Shown here in pieces: positions 15,542-24,284 of a DNA stretch of 64,000 bases. Each line of letters starts with the position of its first letter. Position 1 is the first letter of the stretch. Made by a program: the position numbers and the translations under genes. The notes under the pieces were generated by a model, which was given only the letters and a program-made list of their open reading frames with translations, had not been told where the DNA came from and made no database searches. This DNA is from Clostridia bacterium (lineage in GTDB: Bacteria > Bacillota > Clostridia > Lutisporales > Lutisporaceae), in assembly GCA_035628995.1 (NCBI GenBank), contig DASPIR010000034.1, positions 1 through 64,000 of the forward strand, written 5' to 3'.

Positions 15542-16453
15542 TTAGTAGTATAGATTTTTGCTGAAATATCGGTCACCGCGATCTGGAAAGACAGTTACAA
15601 TATTCCCTGATGTGATTCTCTGTGTCAACTTTAATACAGCCGCCATGGCAGCACCTGATGAAGAACCCACGATGAGGCCCTCCTTTCTCGCCAGCTCCTT
15701 TGCCATAAAGAAGGCTTCCTCATCATTGACCTTGATTACATCGTCCACAAGTTCCATATCCATTGTCTGTGGTATAAAGTTATTGCCGATTCCTTCCATC
15801 AGATAGCAGCCCTCTTCTCCACCACCCATGGTTGAACCGGCCGGATCCGCTAATATTGCTTTTATTCTGCCATCCTTCTCTTTCAAATATCTAGCAACAC
15901 CTGTATATGTTCCACCACTGCCTGCTCCTGCAACAAAGTAGTCAATTTGACCCTCCAGATCCGTGAATATTTCCTGTCCGGTTGTCTCATAGTGAATTAG
16001 TGGATTTTGCTGATTTTCAAACTGCTTCAAGGTAACAGAATTCTCAATGGTACTAAGCAGCTCTTCTGCCTTTTCCATGGCTCCCTTCATTCCCTTATCC
16101 TTCGGAGTATTAATGATTTCACCCCCGAGTGCGCGCATCAGCACTTGCTTTTCTATCGAAAACTTGTCGGGCACGACAAAAATTACTCTATACTCCTTGT
16201 TTAATGCCGCTAATGCAACCCCCAATCCGGTATTACCGGCTGTTGCCTCAACTATGGTGCTGCCTGGCTTAAGCAGTCCGTCTCCTTCTGCCTTGCTGAT
16301 CATCGACAAACCAATCCTATCCTTCACGCTGCCGGCAGGATTGAAGCACTCAAGCTTGGCGAATACATTTATCCCGGCTTTAATGCCCATATTGTTCAGC
16401 TTTATTATAGGCGTCTTTCCTATCAATTCCCGAATATCATTCACATATCTCAT
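15542..16453 (-). CDS. mccA: O-acetylserine-dependent cystathionine beta-synthase (cysteine synthase family)
   Basis: 303 residues of the PLP fold-type II cysteine synthase/CBS family: SVKDRIG with the PLP-binding Lys44, TAGNTGLG substrate loop (71-78), GAGSGGTYTGVARYL phosphate cup and GSSSGAAMAA near the end. Its place directly after an mccB-like gene (11-bp gap) at the end of a cystine uptake operon matches the B. subtilis mccA/yrhA enzyme, which joins O-acetylserine (or serine) and homocysteine to cystathionine. A plain cysteine synthase CysK cannot be excluded from sequence alone. Last gene of the T-box operon. Confidence 0.8.
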   Translation of the reverse strand: MRYVNDIRELIGKTPIIKLNNMGIKAGINVFAKLECFNPAGSVKDRIGLSMISKAEGDGLLKPGSTIVEATAGNTGLGVALAALNKEYRVIFVVPDKFSIEKQVLMRALGGEIINTPKDKGMKGAMEKAEELLSTIENSVTLKQFENQQNPLIHYETTGQEIFTDLEGQIDYFVAGAGSGGTYTGVARYLKEKDGRIKAILADPAGSTMGGGEEGCYLMEGIGNNFIPQTMDMELVDDVIKVNDEEAFFMAKELARKEGLIVGSSSGAAMAAVLKLTQRITSGNIVTVFPDRGDRYFSKNLYY

Positions 16454-16464
16454 CTAATCCACCC

Positions 16465-17616
16465 CTACCGCTGCAATTTCGCTGCTTCGATAGCATTCAT
16501 TATGTCTGAAAGCAAGTCATCCTTGTTCTCAATTCCCACTGACAGCCGAACCATATTGTCCAAAATACCTACTTTCTGCCTTAGTTCATACGGGATGGCT
16601 CCATGGGTCATTGTGGCCGGGTGGGTCATCAATGACTCTACCCCCCCCAAACTTTCTCCAACAGTTATGGTTTTTAAACCTTTAAGGAAACGGTTAACAT
16701 CATAATTCTCATCCAAAATAATAGAAATCACAGCTCCCGGCTTTTTTGCCTGACTTTTGTGAAGCTCATATCCCTGATGGTTTTTTAATCCAGGGTAATA
16801 TACTTTTGAAACTGCACTTAGCTCATTTAGCTTCTCTGCAATATATTCAGCGTTTTCAACGTGCCTATCCATTCTAACCGATAATGTCTTAATTCCTCTT
16901 ATGAGCAGCCATGAATCAAAGGGTCCAAGTATTCCTCCTGTTGCATTCTGAATGAAGTGTATACGGTTTGCAAGCTCTTCATTATTTACCACAACCAGTC
17001 CTGCTACTAAATCGCTGTGTCCCCCCAGATACTTGGTTGCACTATGAACAACAATGTCCGCTCCCAGTTCAATCGGTTTTTGCAAATATGGAGTCATGAA
17101 TGTATTGTCGACTATTGTAAGCAAGCCCCTTTGTTTCGCAATAGCAGATAGCCTGGAAATATCAGTGATGGTCATTAATGGGTTGGTAGGCGTCTCGATA
17201 AATATGGCCTTAACACTATTATCCAGGTGCTCTATTACCTGCTCTTCATTGCTGGTATCAACAATCTCATATTGTATTCCAAAATTCGTAAAAACCTTAT
17301 CCAATACTCTAAAGGTGCCCCCATAGATATTATCCGGTATCAGTATTTTATCTCCACTCTTAAAGAGCATCAAGACAGCTGTAATAGCTGCCATTCCTGA
17401 CCCAAATGCATATCCGGCATAGCCTCCCTCCAGCTCAGCAATAAGCTTTTCCAAAGCATGCCTGGTTGGATTCCCAGTTCTCGAATATTCATATCCCTTA
17501 TGTTCACCAATACCTGCCTGCTTATAGGTCGAGGTCTGGTAAATTGGTACACTGACTGCACCGGTTTGCTCATCCCCATCAATACCGCCATGGATTAATA
17601 ACGTTTCTATGTTCAT
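16465..17616 (-). CDS. mccB: Cystathionine gamma-lyase / homocysteine gamma-lyase
   Basis: 383 residues, the usual length of the Cys/Met metabolism PLP enzymes. It shows YEYSRTGNPTR, FGSGMAAI, ETPTNPLM and the PLP lysine in VVHSATKYLGGHSD (Lys195). With the mccA-like gene it would complete reverse transsulfuration: cystathionine to cysteine, 2-oxobutyrate and ammonia. Cystathionine gamma-synthase is the alternative reading of such sequences; the operon partner and the upstream cysteine T-box favour the lyase. RBS GGAGGTATTTTA supports ATG 17616. Confidence 0.8.
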   Translation of the reverse strand: MNIETLLIHGGIDGDEQTGAVSVPIYQTSTYKQAGIGEHKGYEYSRTGNPTRHALEKLIAELEGGYAGYAFGSGMAAITAVLMLFKSGDKILIPDNIYGGTFRVLDKVFTNFGIQYEIVDTSNEEQVIEHLDNSVKAIFIETPTNPLMTITDISRLSAIAKQRGLLTIVDNTFMTPYLQKPIELGADIVVHSATKYLGGHSDLVAGLVVVNNEELANRIHFIQNATGGILGPFDSWLLIRGIKTLSVRMDRHVENAEYIAEKLNELSAVSKVYYPGLKNHQGYELHKSQAKKPGAVISIILDENYDVNRFLKGLKTITVGESLGGVESLMTHPATMTHGAIPYELRQKVGILDNMVRLSVGIENKDDLLSDIMNAIEAAKLQR

Positions 17617-17654
17617 TAAAATACCTCCAATATTATATCTATTATGCTGCAGCT

Positions 17655-18407
17655 CTATATGATCTTGCTTAAGAAAGCCTTAGTCCTATCCTTGACAGGG
17701 TTGTTAAACAGGTTTTCCGGTGTATTCTCTTCAATTATTTCACCATTGTCCATAAATATCACTCTATTAGCCACTTCTTTCGCAAAGCCCATCTCATGAG
17801 TCACAACCAGCATGGTCATACCTTCCAAGGCTAGTGAACTCATTACTTCCAGGACTTCAGAGACAAGCTCGGGATCAAGAGCTGATGTAGGCTCATCAAA
17901 AAGCATAATCTCCGGCTTAGTCGCCAGTGCTCTGGCAATAGCAACCCTTTGCTGCTGTCCCCCTGAGAGCTTTGATGGGTATACATCCGACTTATCACTA
18001 AGTCCCACCTTATCAAGCAATTGGAGTGCATATTCTCTGGCATTGTCCTGATGAATTTTTTTCACCACTCTTGGAGCAAGCATGATGTTTTCCAGAACAG
18101 TCATGTGAGGGAATAGATTGAACCGTTGGAAAACCATGCCTATCTCAGAACAAACCTCTGATATTCTTTGCTTTGATGGCTTGAGCATATCCTTATTGTC
18201 TTTTCTATCGTAGATTAGTTCGTCTTTTATGAATATCCTTCCGCTGGTTATCTTCTCCAGTTGGTTTAAGGACCGGAGGAGTGTGCTTTTACCAGAACCG
18301 CTGGGGCCTATTATGCAGACCACTTCACCTTTTTCCACCGAGAGGTTTATGCCCTTTAGCACCTCAAGAGAACCGAAATTCTTATACACATTTTCCAATC
18401 GTATCAA
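17655..18407 (-). CDS. Polar amino acid (cystine) ABC transporter ATP-binding protein
   Basis: 250 residues with Walker [10 protein letters not shown] (34-42), Q-loop [17 protein letters not shown], signature LSGGQQQR and Walker [13 protein letters not shown]. The QRFNLFPH form is typical for the polar amino acid (HisP/GlnQ) class. Located between the permease gene and mccB in the T-box operon, it most likely energises uptake of cystine (TcyC-like). Assignment of the substrate is by context. Confidence 0.85.
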   Translation of the reverse strand: MIRLENVYKNFGSLEVLKGINLSVEKGEVVCIIGPSGSGKSTLLRSLNQLEKITSGRIFIKDELIYDRKDNKDMLKPSKQRISEVCSEIGMVFQRFNLFPHMTVLENIMLAPRVVKKIHQDNAREYALQLLDKVGLSDKSDVYPSKLSGGQQQRVAIARALATKPEIMLFDEPTSALDPELVSEVLEVMSSLALEGMTMLVVTHEMGFAKEVANRVIFMDNGEIIEENTPENLFNNPVKDRTKAFLSKII

Positions 18408-18433
18408 TTTGCATCCCTACCCTATTTCATATA

Positions 18434-19111
18434 TTATCTTGCCAAATGCCTTCCGAAACGTGCTTCCATTCTAGATTGCAGCACTGTAAGTCCTGAGCAG
18501 AAGATCAGATATATCACAGCCGCTTCTGTATATAACCACAAGGGTTCATAGGTTCGCGCAGTTATCTGCTGAGCCACCTGGAACATTTCTGACACAGTAA
18601 TAGTCGCCGCCAGAGAGGTATCCTTTACAAGGCTTATGAAGGAATTGGATAAAGGCGGTATTGCTACCCTTATTGCCTGCGGAAGTATTATATGCCTCAA
18701 GGCTTGAGCCTTCGACATTCCAAGAGCATGTGCCGCCTCCCATTGTCCACTCGATATCGACTGGATAGACCCCCTTATAATTTCTGAGCCATATGCCCCA
18801 ACACTTAGGGAGAAACCGATAACTGCAGATGTTAAGGCATCCAGCGTTATCCCTATACTTGGGAGACCATAAAATATTATGAAAAGCTGCACCAGTAAAG
18901 GTGTTCCCCTTATAATCCAAACATAAAAACGGGCTATGACCTCAAAGGGTTTGATTTCTAAAACCTTTACTATCGCAACAACAAAAGCTATGACCACCCC
19001 AAAAAAGAAGGACAGGATGGTAAGTGGCACAGTAAATTGTATCCCCGCCTTTAAAAGCGGGAGAAAGGAATCAGTAAGTATTTGTACAATTCTTACCATT
19101 CTGTCTGACAT
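18434..19111 (-). CDS. Polar amino acid (cystine) ABC transporter permease
   Basis: 225 residues of the HisM/GlnP permease family: about five helices, FYVWIIRGTPLLVQLFIIFY, and the EAA loop EAAHALGMSKAQALRHIILP that docks on the ATPase. A single permease gene implies a homodimer, as in TcyB. It lies 20 bp after the binding-protein gene. RBS is the GAGGTGATTTCAT before ATG 19111. Confidence 0.85.
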   Translation of the reverse strand: MSDRMVRIVQILTDSFLPLLKAGIQFTVPLTILSFFFGVVIAFVVAIVKVLEIKPFEVIARFYVWIIRGTPLLVQLFIIFYGLPSIGITLDALTSAVIGFSLSVGAYGSEIIRGSIQSISSGQWEAAHALGMSKAQALRHIILPQAIRVAIPPLSNSFISLVKDTSLAATITVSEMFQVAQQITARTYEPLWLYTEAAVIYLIFCSGLTVLQSRMEARFGRHLAR

Positions 19112-19131
19112 ATGAAATCACCTCATGCATT

Positions 19132-19953
19132 TTATTTGGACACGTCTGCCCCGAACCATTTCTCTGATATCTTAAGGTATGTGCCGTCAGCTTTCATTTC
19201 ATCCAATGCCTTGTTGACCGCGTCTACAAGCTCCGCATTTCCTTTATTGAACATTATCCCCATTTGATCCATGGTATCCATCTTATCTACAATCTTTATA
19301 GGTGTCTCAGGTCTCTGCTTCTTAAAATCCAGGAAGGACAGACCGTCATTAATAGTAGCATCAATACGTTTGGAAGTAAGTAGGTCTATTGCTTGGTTAA
19401 ACCCGTCGGTCTGTACTATTTCCGCTCCGAATGACTTGGCGATATCTGATAGATTGCTTGTAAGCGACTGCCCTGATTTCTTTCCTTTCAAATCTTCAAA
19501 TGCTTTGATGTCAGTGTTTTCTTCATTTACTATGAGTACAGCCTTTGAAACGATATATGAAGTGGAGAAATCATATTTTTCGAGTCTGTCTTCTCTTATT
19601 GCAACCTCATTTGCTATGGCATCAAATCTTTTTGCATCCAAGCCGGCGAATATTCCATCCCATTTGGTTTCTATGAACTCGGCTTTTACACCCAAACGTT
19701 TTGCTATTTCCTCAGCAATTTCAACATCAAAGCCTGTAAGCTTGCCGGCTTCGTCATGGAAAGTAAAGGGTGCATATGTGCCTTCAGTTCCAAATTTGAT
19801 CTTTCCCTCGGCTTTTATCTGTTCAAGCAGATTCTGTGGTTTTGCATCATTTCCTGATTGGTTTGCTGCTGTCTGGTTTGATGCGCTGCATCCACTGAAT
19901 ACCAACGCCAAAATGGTAATAATTGCTGTAACTAAAATAATTCTTTTTTTCAT
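19132..19953 (-). CDS. Polar amino acid (cystine) ABC transporter substrate-binding lipoprotein
   Basis: 273 residues. Signal peptide with lipobox VFSGCSAS, then the family-3 solute-binding fold: KIKFGTEGTYAPFTFHDEAG, LTGFDVEIAEEIAKRLG (the signature of the class), KWDGIFAGLDAKRFDAIAN and a late GIMFNKGNAELVDAVNKAL. First structural gene after the cysteine T-box leader, so cystine or cysteine is the most likely ligand (TcyA-like). RBS AGGAGGATTAATC precedes ATG 19953. Confidence 0.85.
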   Translation of the reverse strand: MKKRIILVTAIITILALVFSGCSASNQTAANQSGNDAKPQNLLEQIKAEGKIKFGTEGTYAPFTFHDEAGKLTGFDVEIAEEIAKRLGVKAEFIETKWDGIFAGLDAKRFDAIANEVAIREDRLEKYDFSTSYIVSKAVLIVNEENTDIKAFEDLKGKKSGQSLTSNLSDIAKSFGAEIVQTDGFNQAIDLLTSKRIDATINDGLSFLDFKKQRPETPIKIVDKMDTMDQMGIMFNKGNAELVDAVNKALDEMKADGTYLKISEKWFGADVSK

Positions 19954-20078
19954 GATTAATCCTCCTATTATTATATATTACTATTCCTATTGTTTTTGTA
20001 GGTTATTGTATGCTGCATTGCATTAAAGTTTTGTTATCCCTCCTCGATATTATGTAATTTGTATAGTAGGAACTAAGG

Positions 20079-20382
20079 CAAAAAACAAAAACTCCCGCCT
20101 CTATTACAGAGGCGAAAGTTTATTTCGCGGTTCCACTCTGTTTATTTGCATCATTATGTTGGAATGCAAATAACTCGTAATTCCGGTACAATCATACCTT
20201 AATGCTATAACGGGCATACCCGTCGGAGCCTACTAAAATCAGGATTGATTCACAATCGCTAAAGTATTCGGTCCGGTGTTCCGAGATGCACTTCAGACAA
20301 GTTACGCTTAAAAGTCCTCTCAACATTGGACTTTCTCTCTGTCAGTTTCTCTTGACCTACTCTTCTCTTCAATACATTTCCC
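20079..20382 (-). promoter_or_regulatory. T-box leader, probable cysteine specificity
   Basis: The minus strand contains the T-box sequence AGAGTGGAACCGCGAAATAA (about 20119-20138), an upstream Stem I with an AGTAG start (around 20360), and the attenuator hairpin. A UGC triplet followed by A (in GAAGTGCATCTCGG) lies at the place expected for the specifier loop, fitting tRNA-Cys and the downstream cystine uptake and cysteine-forming genes. The element binds uncharged tRNA and then lets RNA polymerase read through. The specifier was located by eye, not by folding. Confidence 0.85.
20087..20121 (-). terminator. T-box attenuator hairpin
   Basis: On the minus strand AACTTTCGCCTCT and AGAGGCGGGAGTT form a stem with a 5-nt loop followed by a run TTTTTGTTTTTT. 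It overlaps the antiterminator side of the T-box and would stop transcription when the tRNA is charged. Confidence 0.85.
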
Positions 20383-20409
20383 ATTATTCCTACTGGTTTT
20401 ATATGTTTT

Positions 20410-20438
20410 ATTTTACTATATAATTTTAACTATGTCAA
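20410..20438 (-). promoter_or_regulatory. Promoter of the T-box operon inside the larE stop region
   Basis: TTGACA (20433-20438), a 17-bp spacer and TAAAAT (20410-20415) on the minus strand: a near-consensus sigma-A promoter. The -35 hexamer covers the stop codon of larE (20435-20437). Confidence 0.8.
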
Positions 20439-21259
20439 TCGTTTTTTTCTACTTCTTTCAATGTATAGTTCATACTGCCAGTTTTATAACCAGACAGCTC
20501 TAATGTCACATATAGAAAGCCCAAGGATTTGAGCTTATCAGTAATTTGATCCGCAAAGGTCACAATCCGCCCTAGATCAGCCTTACCTACTTCTATCCTT
20601 GCTATGGTATCATGATGTCGAACTCTTAGCTCCGGAAAGCCCAAGTCTCTGATAAAGTCTTCCGCTTCGCCAATTACAACAAGCTTATCGGGTGTAATCT
20701 TCGTTCCATATGGAAATCTTGATGACAGACATGCAAAGGAAGGCTTGTTCCAAGTGCTCAATCCAAACTCTTTGGACATCTCACGTATATCGTCCTTTGT
20801 CATTTCCGCATCCTTCAATGGACTGACAACCCCTAGCTGCTTGGCGGCACGCATGCCTGGCCTGTGATCATTCCTGTCATCAAAGTTTGATCCATCAAAA
20901 ACATACCTTAAACCATTATTCTTTGCTATCTCTGTAAGCTTGGAAAACAACTCATGCTTGCAATAAAAGCATCTATCCGGCGGATTGTCTGCAAAACCTG
21001 CTATCTCAAGCTCAAGGGTTTCAATTACTATATGTCTTATTCCTTGAGTTTCGGCAAAAAGCTTTGCCTCTTCAAGTTCCCTTTTGGGATAAGTTTCTGA
21101 ATTTGCTGTCACAGCAATAATATTATCTCCAAGAACTTCTGAAGCAACCTTTAGTAGAAAGGTGCTGTCCACTCCCCCTGAGAATGCAACAACTGCTCCG
21201 TCTGTGTTCCTGATTATTTTTCTAAGGTTCTCCAGTTTATTTTGTAATTGCTCTTTCAT
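20435..21259 (-). CDS. larE: LarE-type ATP-dependent sacrificial sulfur transferase
   Basis: 274 residues of the PP-loop family with SGGVDST (27-33), NPPDRCFYCKHELF (Cys97, Cys100), DGSNFDDRNDHRPGMRAA and PSFACLSSRFPYG (Cys177). LarE inserts sulfur into the nickel-pincer nucleotide precursor; Cys177 matches the sacrificial cysteine of the Lactobacillus enzyme, where the protein loses its own Cys sulfur. The three-Cys Fe-S cluster type is not seen around that residue. LarA, LarB and LarC are not in the window. It lies just upstream of a cystine import operon and has a tandem-box promoter like the copper genes. Confidence 0.85.
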   Translation of the reverse strand: MKEQLQNKLENLRKIIRNTDGAVVAFSGGVDSTFLLKVASEVLGDNIIAVTANSETYPKRELEEAKLFAETQGIRHIVIETLELEIAGFADNPPDRCFYCKHELFSKLTEIAKNNGLRYVFDGSNFDDRNDHRPGMRAAKQLGVVSPLKDAEMTKDDIREMSKEFGLSTWNKPSFACLSSRFPYGTKITPDKLVVIGEAEDFIRDLGFPELRVRHHDTIARIEVGKADLGRIVTFADQITDKLKSLGFLYVTLELSGYKTGSMNYTLKEVEKND

Positions 21260-21345
21260 ATTTCTCCTCCGTTTATGTTTTACTTATTGCACTTATGCTA
21301 TCTTATAAAACAACTCTTGTCTACCCTGTGCAGGTTTTACATTTA

Positions 21346-21379
21346 AGTATATAAAACATTTGTGAAGATATTATGAAGC
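21346..21379 (-). promoter_or_regulatory. Promoter with tandem 11-bp boxes (larE)
   Basis: GCTTCATA (21372-21379) and TCTTCACA (21361-21368) on the minus strand are 11 bp apart, then nine bases to -10 TATACT (21346-21351). This yields a leader of roughly 80 nt before the larE ATG (RBS GGAGGAGAAAT). Same plan as the DUF2680 and copA promoters. Confidence 0.55.
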
Positions 21380-21410
21380 TTTAATCGATTTCTATTGAGC
21401 TGATAACGTT

Positions 21411-21444
21411 AAAAGCCTCTGCAAAGATATTGCAGAGGCTTTTA
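21411..21444 (-). terminator. Terminator of the APC permease gene
   Basis: AAAAGCCTCTGC and GCAGAGGCTTTT pair perfectly around a 10-nt loop, with T-runs on both strands, 30 bp past the stop codon at 21475. Confidence 0.9.
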
Positions 21445-21474
21445 AATCTATTAGATATGAAAGTTATTTAAATA

Positions 21475-22848
21475 TTAAACAGCTTGTTCTGATTTTCCTT
21501 TATTATTCTGAAGCTTCATGTACACATAGAATGGTATTCCTACAAGCATTAACAGGAAGCCATACATTACAACTGTTGCGCCTGTTCCATATATTGCATA
21601 TATTGAATATACAAATGCTAAAAGTGCCATGAATGAATTCTTAATGAAGTTCCAAACATTAAAGTCAGCAGAATGTTTTGTTAATAACAATATTTCAGCT
21701 GCTGCTGTAAATGAGTATGCTGGAAGGAACGCCAGTGTTGCGAGAAGCAGCATAAAGTTAAACGCAGATGTAAGTGAACCTACATAGTTCATTATAAGAA
21801 GAATGTTTGCGCAAACTCCTGCTACAATTAATGAAGTGTGTGGAGTCTTAAACTTCGGATGGATATTACCAAAGAATTTAGGGAACAACTTATCTTCAGC
21901 AGCTGCATATGAGCTTCTTGCTGTAGTTAAAATCCAGCCTGATGTTGCACCAAGTGTTGAAATTACTGCACCTAATGCTATCAGAGTTCCACCCCATGTT
22001 CCGCCGATTGCGAAGTTTATTATATCTGCAAGAGGAGCGCTTGATCCTGCCAACTTGTCCTGAGGCATTGCACCAATTGCAAGGAAACTGATTACTACAT
22101 AAATAACTGCTGTTACTATAGTTCCATATATTGTACTTAATCTAATATTTCTTTCAGGATTTTTGATTTCTCCTGCTGGAACTGTTGCACTTTCAAGTCC
22201 AACGAAGGACCAGAGTGTAATACCAACAGCGGCTGGTATTGTTGCCATTGTGGAAACTTCAACTGATGATACTGTGCCAAAGTTGCCTCCATCAAACTTC
22301 ATAGCAGCAATTCCTGCAAAGATGATCAGTGGAACTAACTTGCATGCTGTAGTAACTATACCAACAAGTCCGGCTCCCTTAACCCCTTTAATATTTATCC
22401 AAGTAAATATCCATAGTACAAGGGATGACATTAAAAATGCGAAAAGTCTGTTTTCTCCGAATACAGGGAAGAAGTAAGTAAAATAGCTCATGAAACCTGT
22501 TATAATTGCTGCGTTTCCAACCCAAGCACCTATCCAATAAGTCCATGCAATCAAGAATGCTGCAAATTCTCCAAAGGCAGCTCTTGAATAAACTATAGGT
22601 CCACCTGTCTTTGGCATAGCGGTACTCATTTTAGCAAAGCTTAAAGCTAATAAAATTGAACCGATTGATGTAATAATCCAGGCTATCATTGCAGCCTTTG
22701 GATTTGATGCTGCTGCAAGTCCTTGTGGAGCCATAAATATTCCTGACCCTATCATGTTTCCAACAACAATCGCTGTCGCTGCGGCTAGACCTAGTTCCCT
22801 CTTAAGTCCACCGTTTTCCAATGACTCGCTTTTGAACTTTTCTTTCAT
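21475..22848 (-). CDS. APC-family amino acid permease
   Basis: 457 residues with 12 predicted helices. Helix 1 carries AAATAIVVGNMIGSGIFMAPQG, the G-x-G unwound substrate site of the amino acid-polyamine-organocation family, and helix 6 has ITLWSFVGLESATVPAGEIKNPERNI, the conserved cytoplasmic loop. It resembles basic or neutral amino acid antiporters; the substrate is not determinable. RBS GAGGAGGAATATT supports ATG 22848. It is monocistronic with its own terminator. Confidence 0.85.
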   Translation of the reverse strand: MKEKFKSESLENGGLKRELGLAAATAIVVGNMIGSGIFMAPQGLAAASNPKAAMIAWIITSIGSILLALSFAKMSTAMPKTGGPIVYSRAAFGEFAAFLIAWTYWIGAWVGNAAIITGFMSYFTYFFPVFGENRLFAFLMSSLVLWIFTWINIKGVKGAGLVGIVTTACKLVPLIIFAGIAAMKFDGGNFGTVSSVEVSTMATIPAAVGITLWSFVGLESATVPAGEIKNPERNIRLSTIYGTIVTAVIYVVISFLAIGAMPQDKLAGSSAPLADIINFAIGGTWGGTLIALGAVISTLGATSGWILTTARSSYAAAEDKLFPKFFGNIHPKFKTPHTSLIVAGVCANILLIMNYVGSLTSAFNFMLLLATLAFLPAYSFTAAAEILLLTKHSADFNVWNFIKNSFMALLAFVYSIYAIYGTGATVVMYGFLLMLVGIPFYVYMKLQNNKGKSEQAV

Positions 22849-23118
22849 TAATATTCCTCCTCTTTGATAATATTTATGAGATAATCTTAGATTAACTCCG
22901 TTTATTATATGCTTCCAACTAAATATTTAGATTTAATTCAGTAAGGAATTAGTTATGAGCTTTCTACCCTTTATGGTTTTCTGATTTGAAGAATTTGTAA
23001 CACATTCTTAATATAATTTACTAATGAGTATATTATACCATAAAAGTTGCTAAAGACAAGCGGTGTTTACGCTGCCTCTGGCGAAAGCAACCCACCCTAC
23101 AATATAGGGGATTGGGGT
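22849..23118 (-). other. Long leader/promoter region of the APC permease
   Basis: About 270 bp without a gene. An extended -10 (TGGTATAAT, -10 at 23032-23037) with a -35-like TTGTCT (23054-23059) gives an A/T-rich leader of about 175 nt. No known riboswitch pattern is seen in it. Beyond the promoter lies a GTAG-footed palindromic element (23063-23105). Confidence 0.55.
23063..23105 (-). repeat. REP-like element with GTAG foot
   Basis: On the minus strand GTAGGGTGGGTTGC starts a G/C-rich imperfect palindrome ending in AGCGTAAACACC (GGTG...CACC and GCC...GGC pairs). It is much richer in G/C than its A/T-rich surroundings and has the same GTAG start as the 87-bp repeat and the element at 46.5 kb, but a different sequence. 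Confidence 0.5.
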
Positions 23119-23153
23119 AATATAAGCCTACGTCCCCTCGTAGGCTTATATTT
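23119..23153 (-). terminator. Terminator of the CsoR/DMT operon
   Basis: AATATAAGCCTACG and CGTAGGCTTATATTT pair perfectly around a CCCC-containing loop, 30 bp beyond the stop codon of the DMT transporter gene. Confidence 0.85.
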
Positions 23154-23182
23154 ATATCGTGCGGCTGCCCCTTGAAAACTGT

Positions 23183-24265
23183 CTAATGAGAATGTCTGTG
23201 ATGCAGGTCCGGCAAATGAGTATGCTTATGTTCGACAGCTTCATGAGTATGTTCATGACTATGCTCTCCTATCACTTCCTGCTCATGGATGTGAATATGA
23301 TGACCATCAATGTGGTTGTGCTTATGTTCATGAACTTCCTCAGTATGAATATGGGTGTGCTTGTGATCCTCAGATACTGCAAAATAGGTCCCAACCAACA
23401 TAATTATCAATGCAATCAAAAAAGAATCAGCAATCCCTTCTTGTAATACAAACCATGAAATCAAGACTCCAATAAATGGTGCTGCTGCGTAAAAAGCACT
23501 CGTTCTGGCTGCTCCAAGTTCTCTTTGTGCTTTAATATAGAAGAATATACTTAGTCCATAAGCTACAAAGCCAAGTAAAAGGGCAAACGCAATATATGCA
23601 ACATTGCTGCTATATTCCTTCAAAGTCATAGAGATGATGAGTGAACCAACGCCTGACCCAAAGCCTTTTACAACAACTATTTGCAAAGGGTCTTTTAACG
23701 AAAGCATACGTGTGCAGTTATTCTCAAAGCCCCAACATAAGCAAGCCATAATTACAAAAATTGACCCTATCGAAAATGAAAAGCTGCTAAAATCCTTAAC
23801 TGACAGAATAATGCTCGAAATCGTAATAAGGGATATTGCTATCCACATTCTTTTACCTATAGCTTCTTTGAAAATAGACAAAGCAATAAGAGCTGTTGCA
23901 ACGATTTCAAAGTTGTTCAGCAAAGATGCATTTGATGACGTTGTAATTGTTAGTCCTAACATCAAAAAAATAGGAGCCGCAATATCAAGAAGGATCATAC
24001 CGACTACATATGGTATCTCTTTATTGGTCATTTTGGCTTCTATTTGCTCTCGCTTCCGTAATACCTTGAGCATATTAACAAGTAACATTCCTAAGCCAGC
24101 ACCTAAATATAATAGTGCTGCCATTAATGTTGGTGGTATCTCTATGAGCAGCAGTTTTGATACAGGTGAACTAATACCATAAAGAGCTGCAGCCAAAATA
24201 GCCATAAGTATTGGTTGTATTTTTTTGTCTTTAGAAGCTAATTTTTTTATTTTTAATAAATCCAT
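23183..24265 (-). CDS. DMT/EamA transporter with a histidine-rich C-terminal tail
   Basis: About 360 residues. Ten hydrophobic helices in two EamA repeats (AALYGISSPVSKLLL opens the first; CLCWGFENNCTRMLS opens the second), the usual drug/metabolite transporter plan. After helix 10 (about residue 295) comes a 63-residue cytoplasmic or external tail with 23 histidines in HxH runs, a strong binder of Ni, Co, Zn or Cu ions. The gene lies 20 bp after a CsoR/InrS-like regulator. A metal efflux role is inferred from this pairing; the substrate is not proven. ATG 24265 follows AGTGAGGCAATAT; a GTG at 24277 is less likely. Confidence 0.75.
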   Translation of the reverse strand: MDLLKIKKLASKDKKIQPILMAILAAALYGISSPVSKLLLIEIPPTLMAALLYLGAGLGMLLVNMLKVLRKREQIEAKMTNKEIPYVVGMILLDIAAPIFLMLGLTITTSSNASLLNNFEIVATALIALSIFKEAIGKRMWIAISLITISSIILSVKDFSSFSFSIGSIFVIMACLCWGFENNCTRMLSLKDPLQIVVVKGFGSGVGSLIISMTLKEYSSNVAYIAFALLLGFVAYGLSIFFYIKAQRELGAARTSAFYAAAPFIGVLISWFVLQEGIADSFLIALIIMLVGTYFAVSEDHKHTHIHTEEVHEHKHNHIDGHHIHIHEQEVIGEHSHEHTHEAVEHKHTHLPDLHHRHSH

Positions 24266-24284
24266 ATATTGCCTCACTCACTAA

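Noticed and set aside
20435-21259. Reading larE as a GMP synthase or NAD synthase-like PP-loop protein
   Set aside because: The NPPDRCFYCKHELF and PSFACLSSRFPYG motifs are specific to LarE-type sulfur transferases.
22849-23037. Riboswitch in the long leader of the APC permease gene
   Set aside because: The 175-nt leader is long enough, but no conserved riboswitch words (lysine, glycine, guanidine, SAM or T-box) were recognised.
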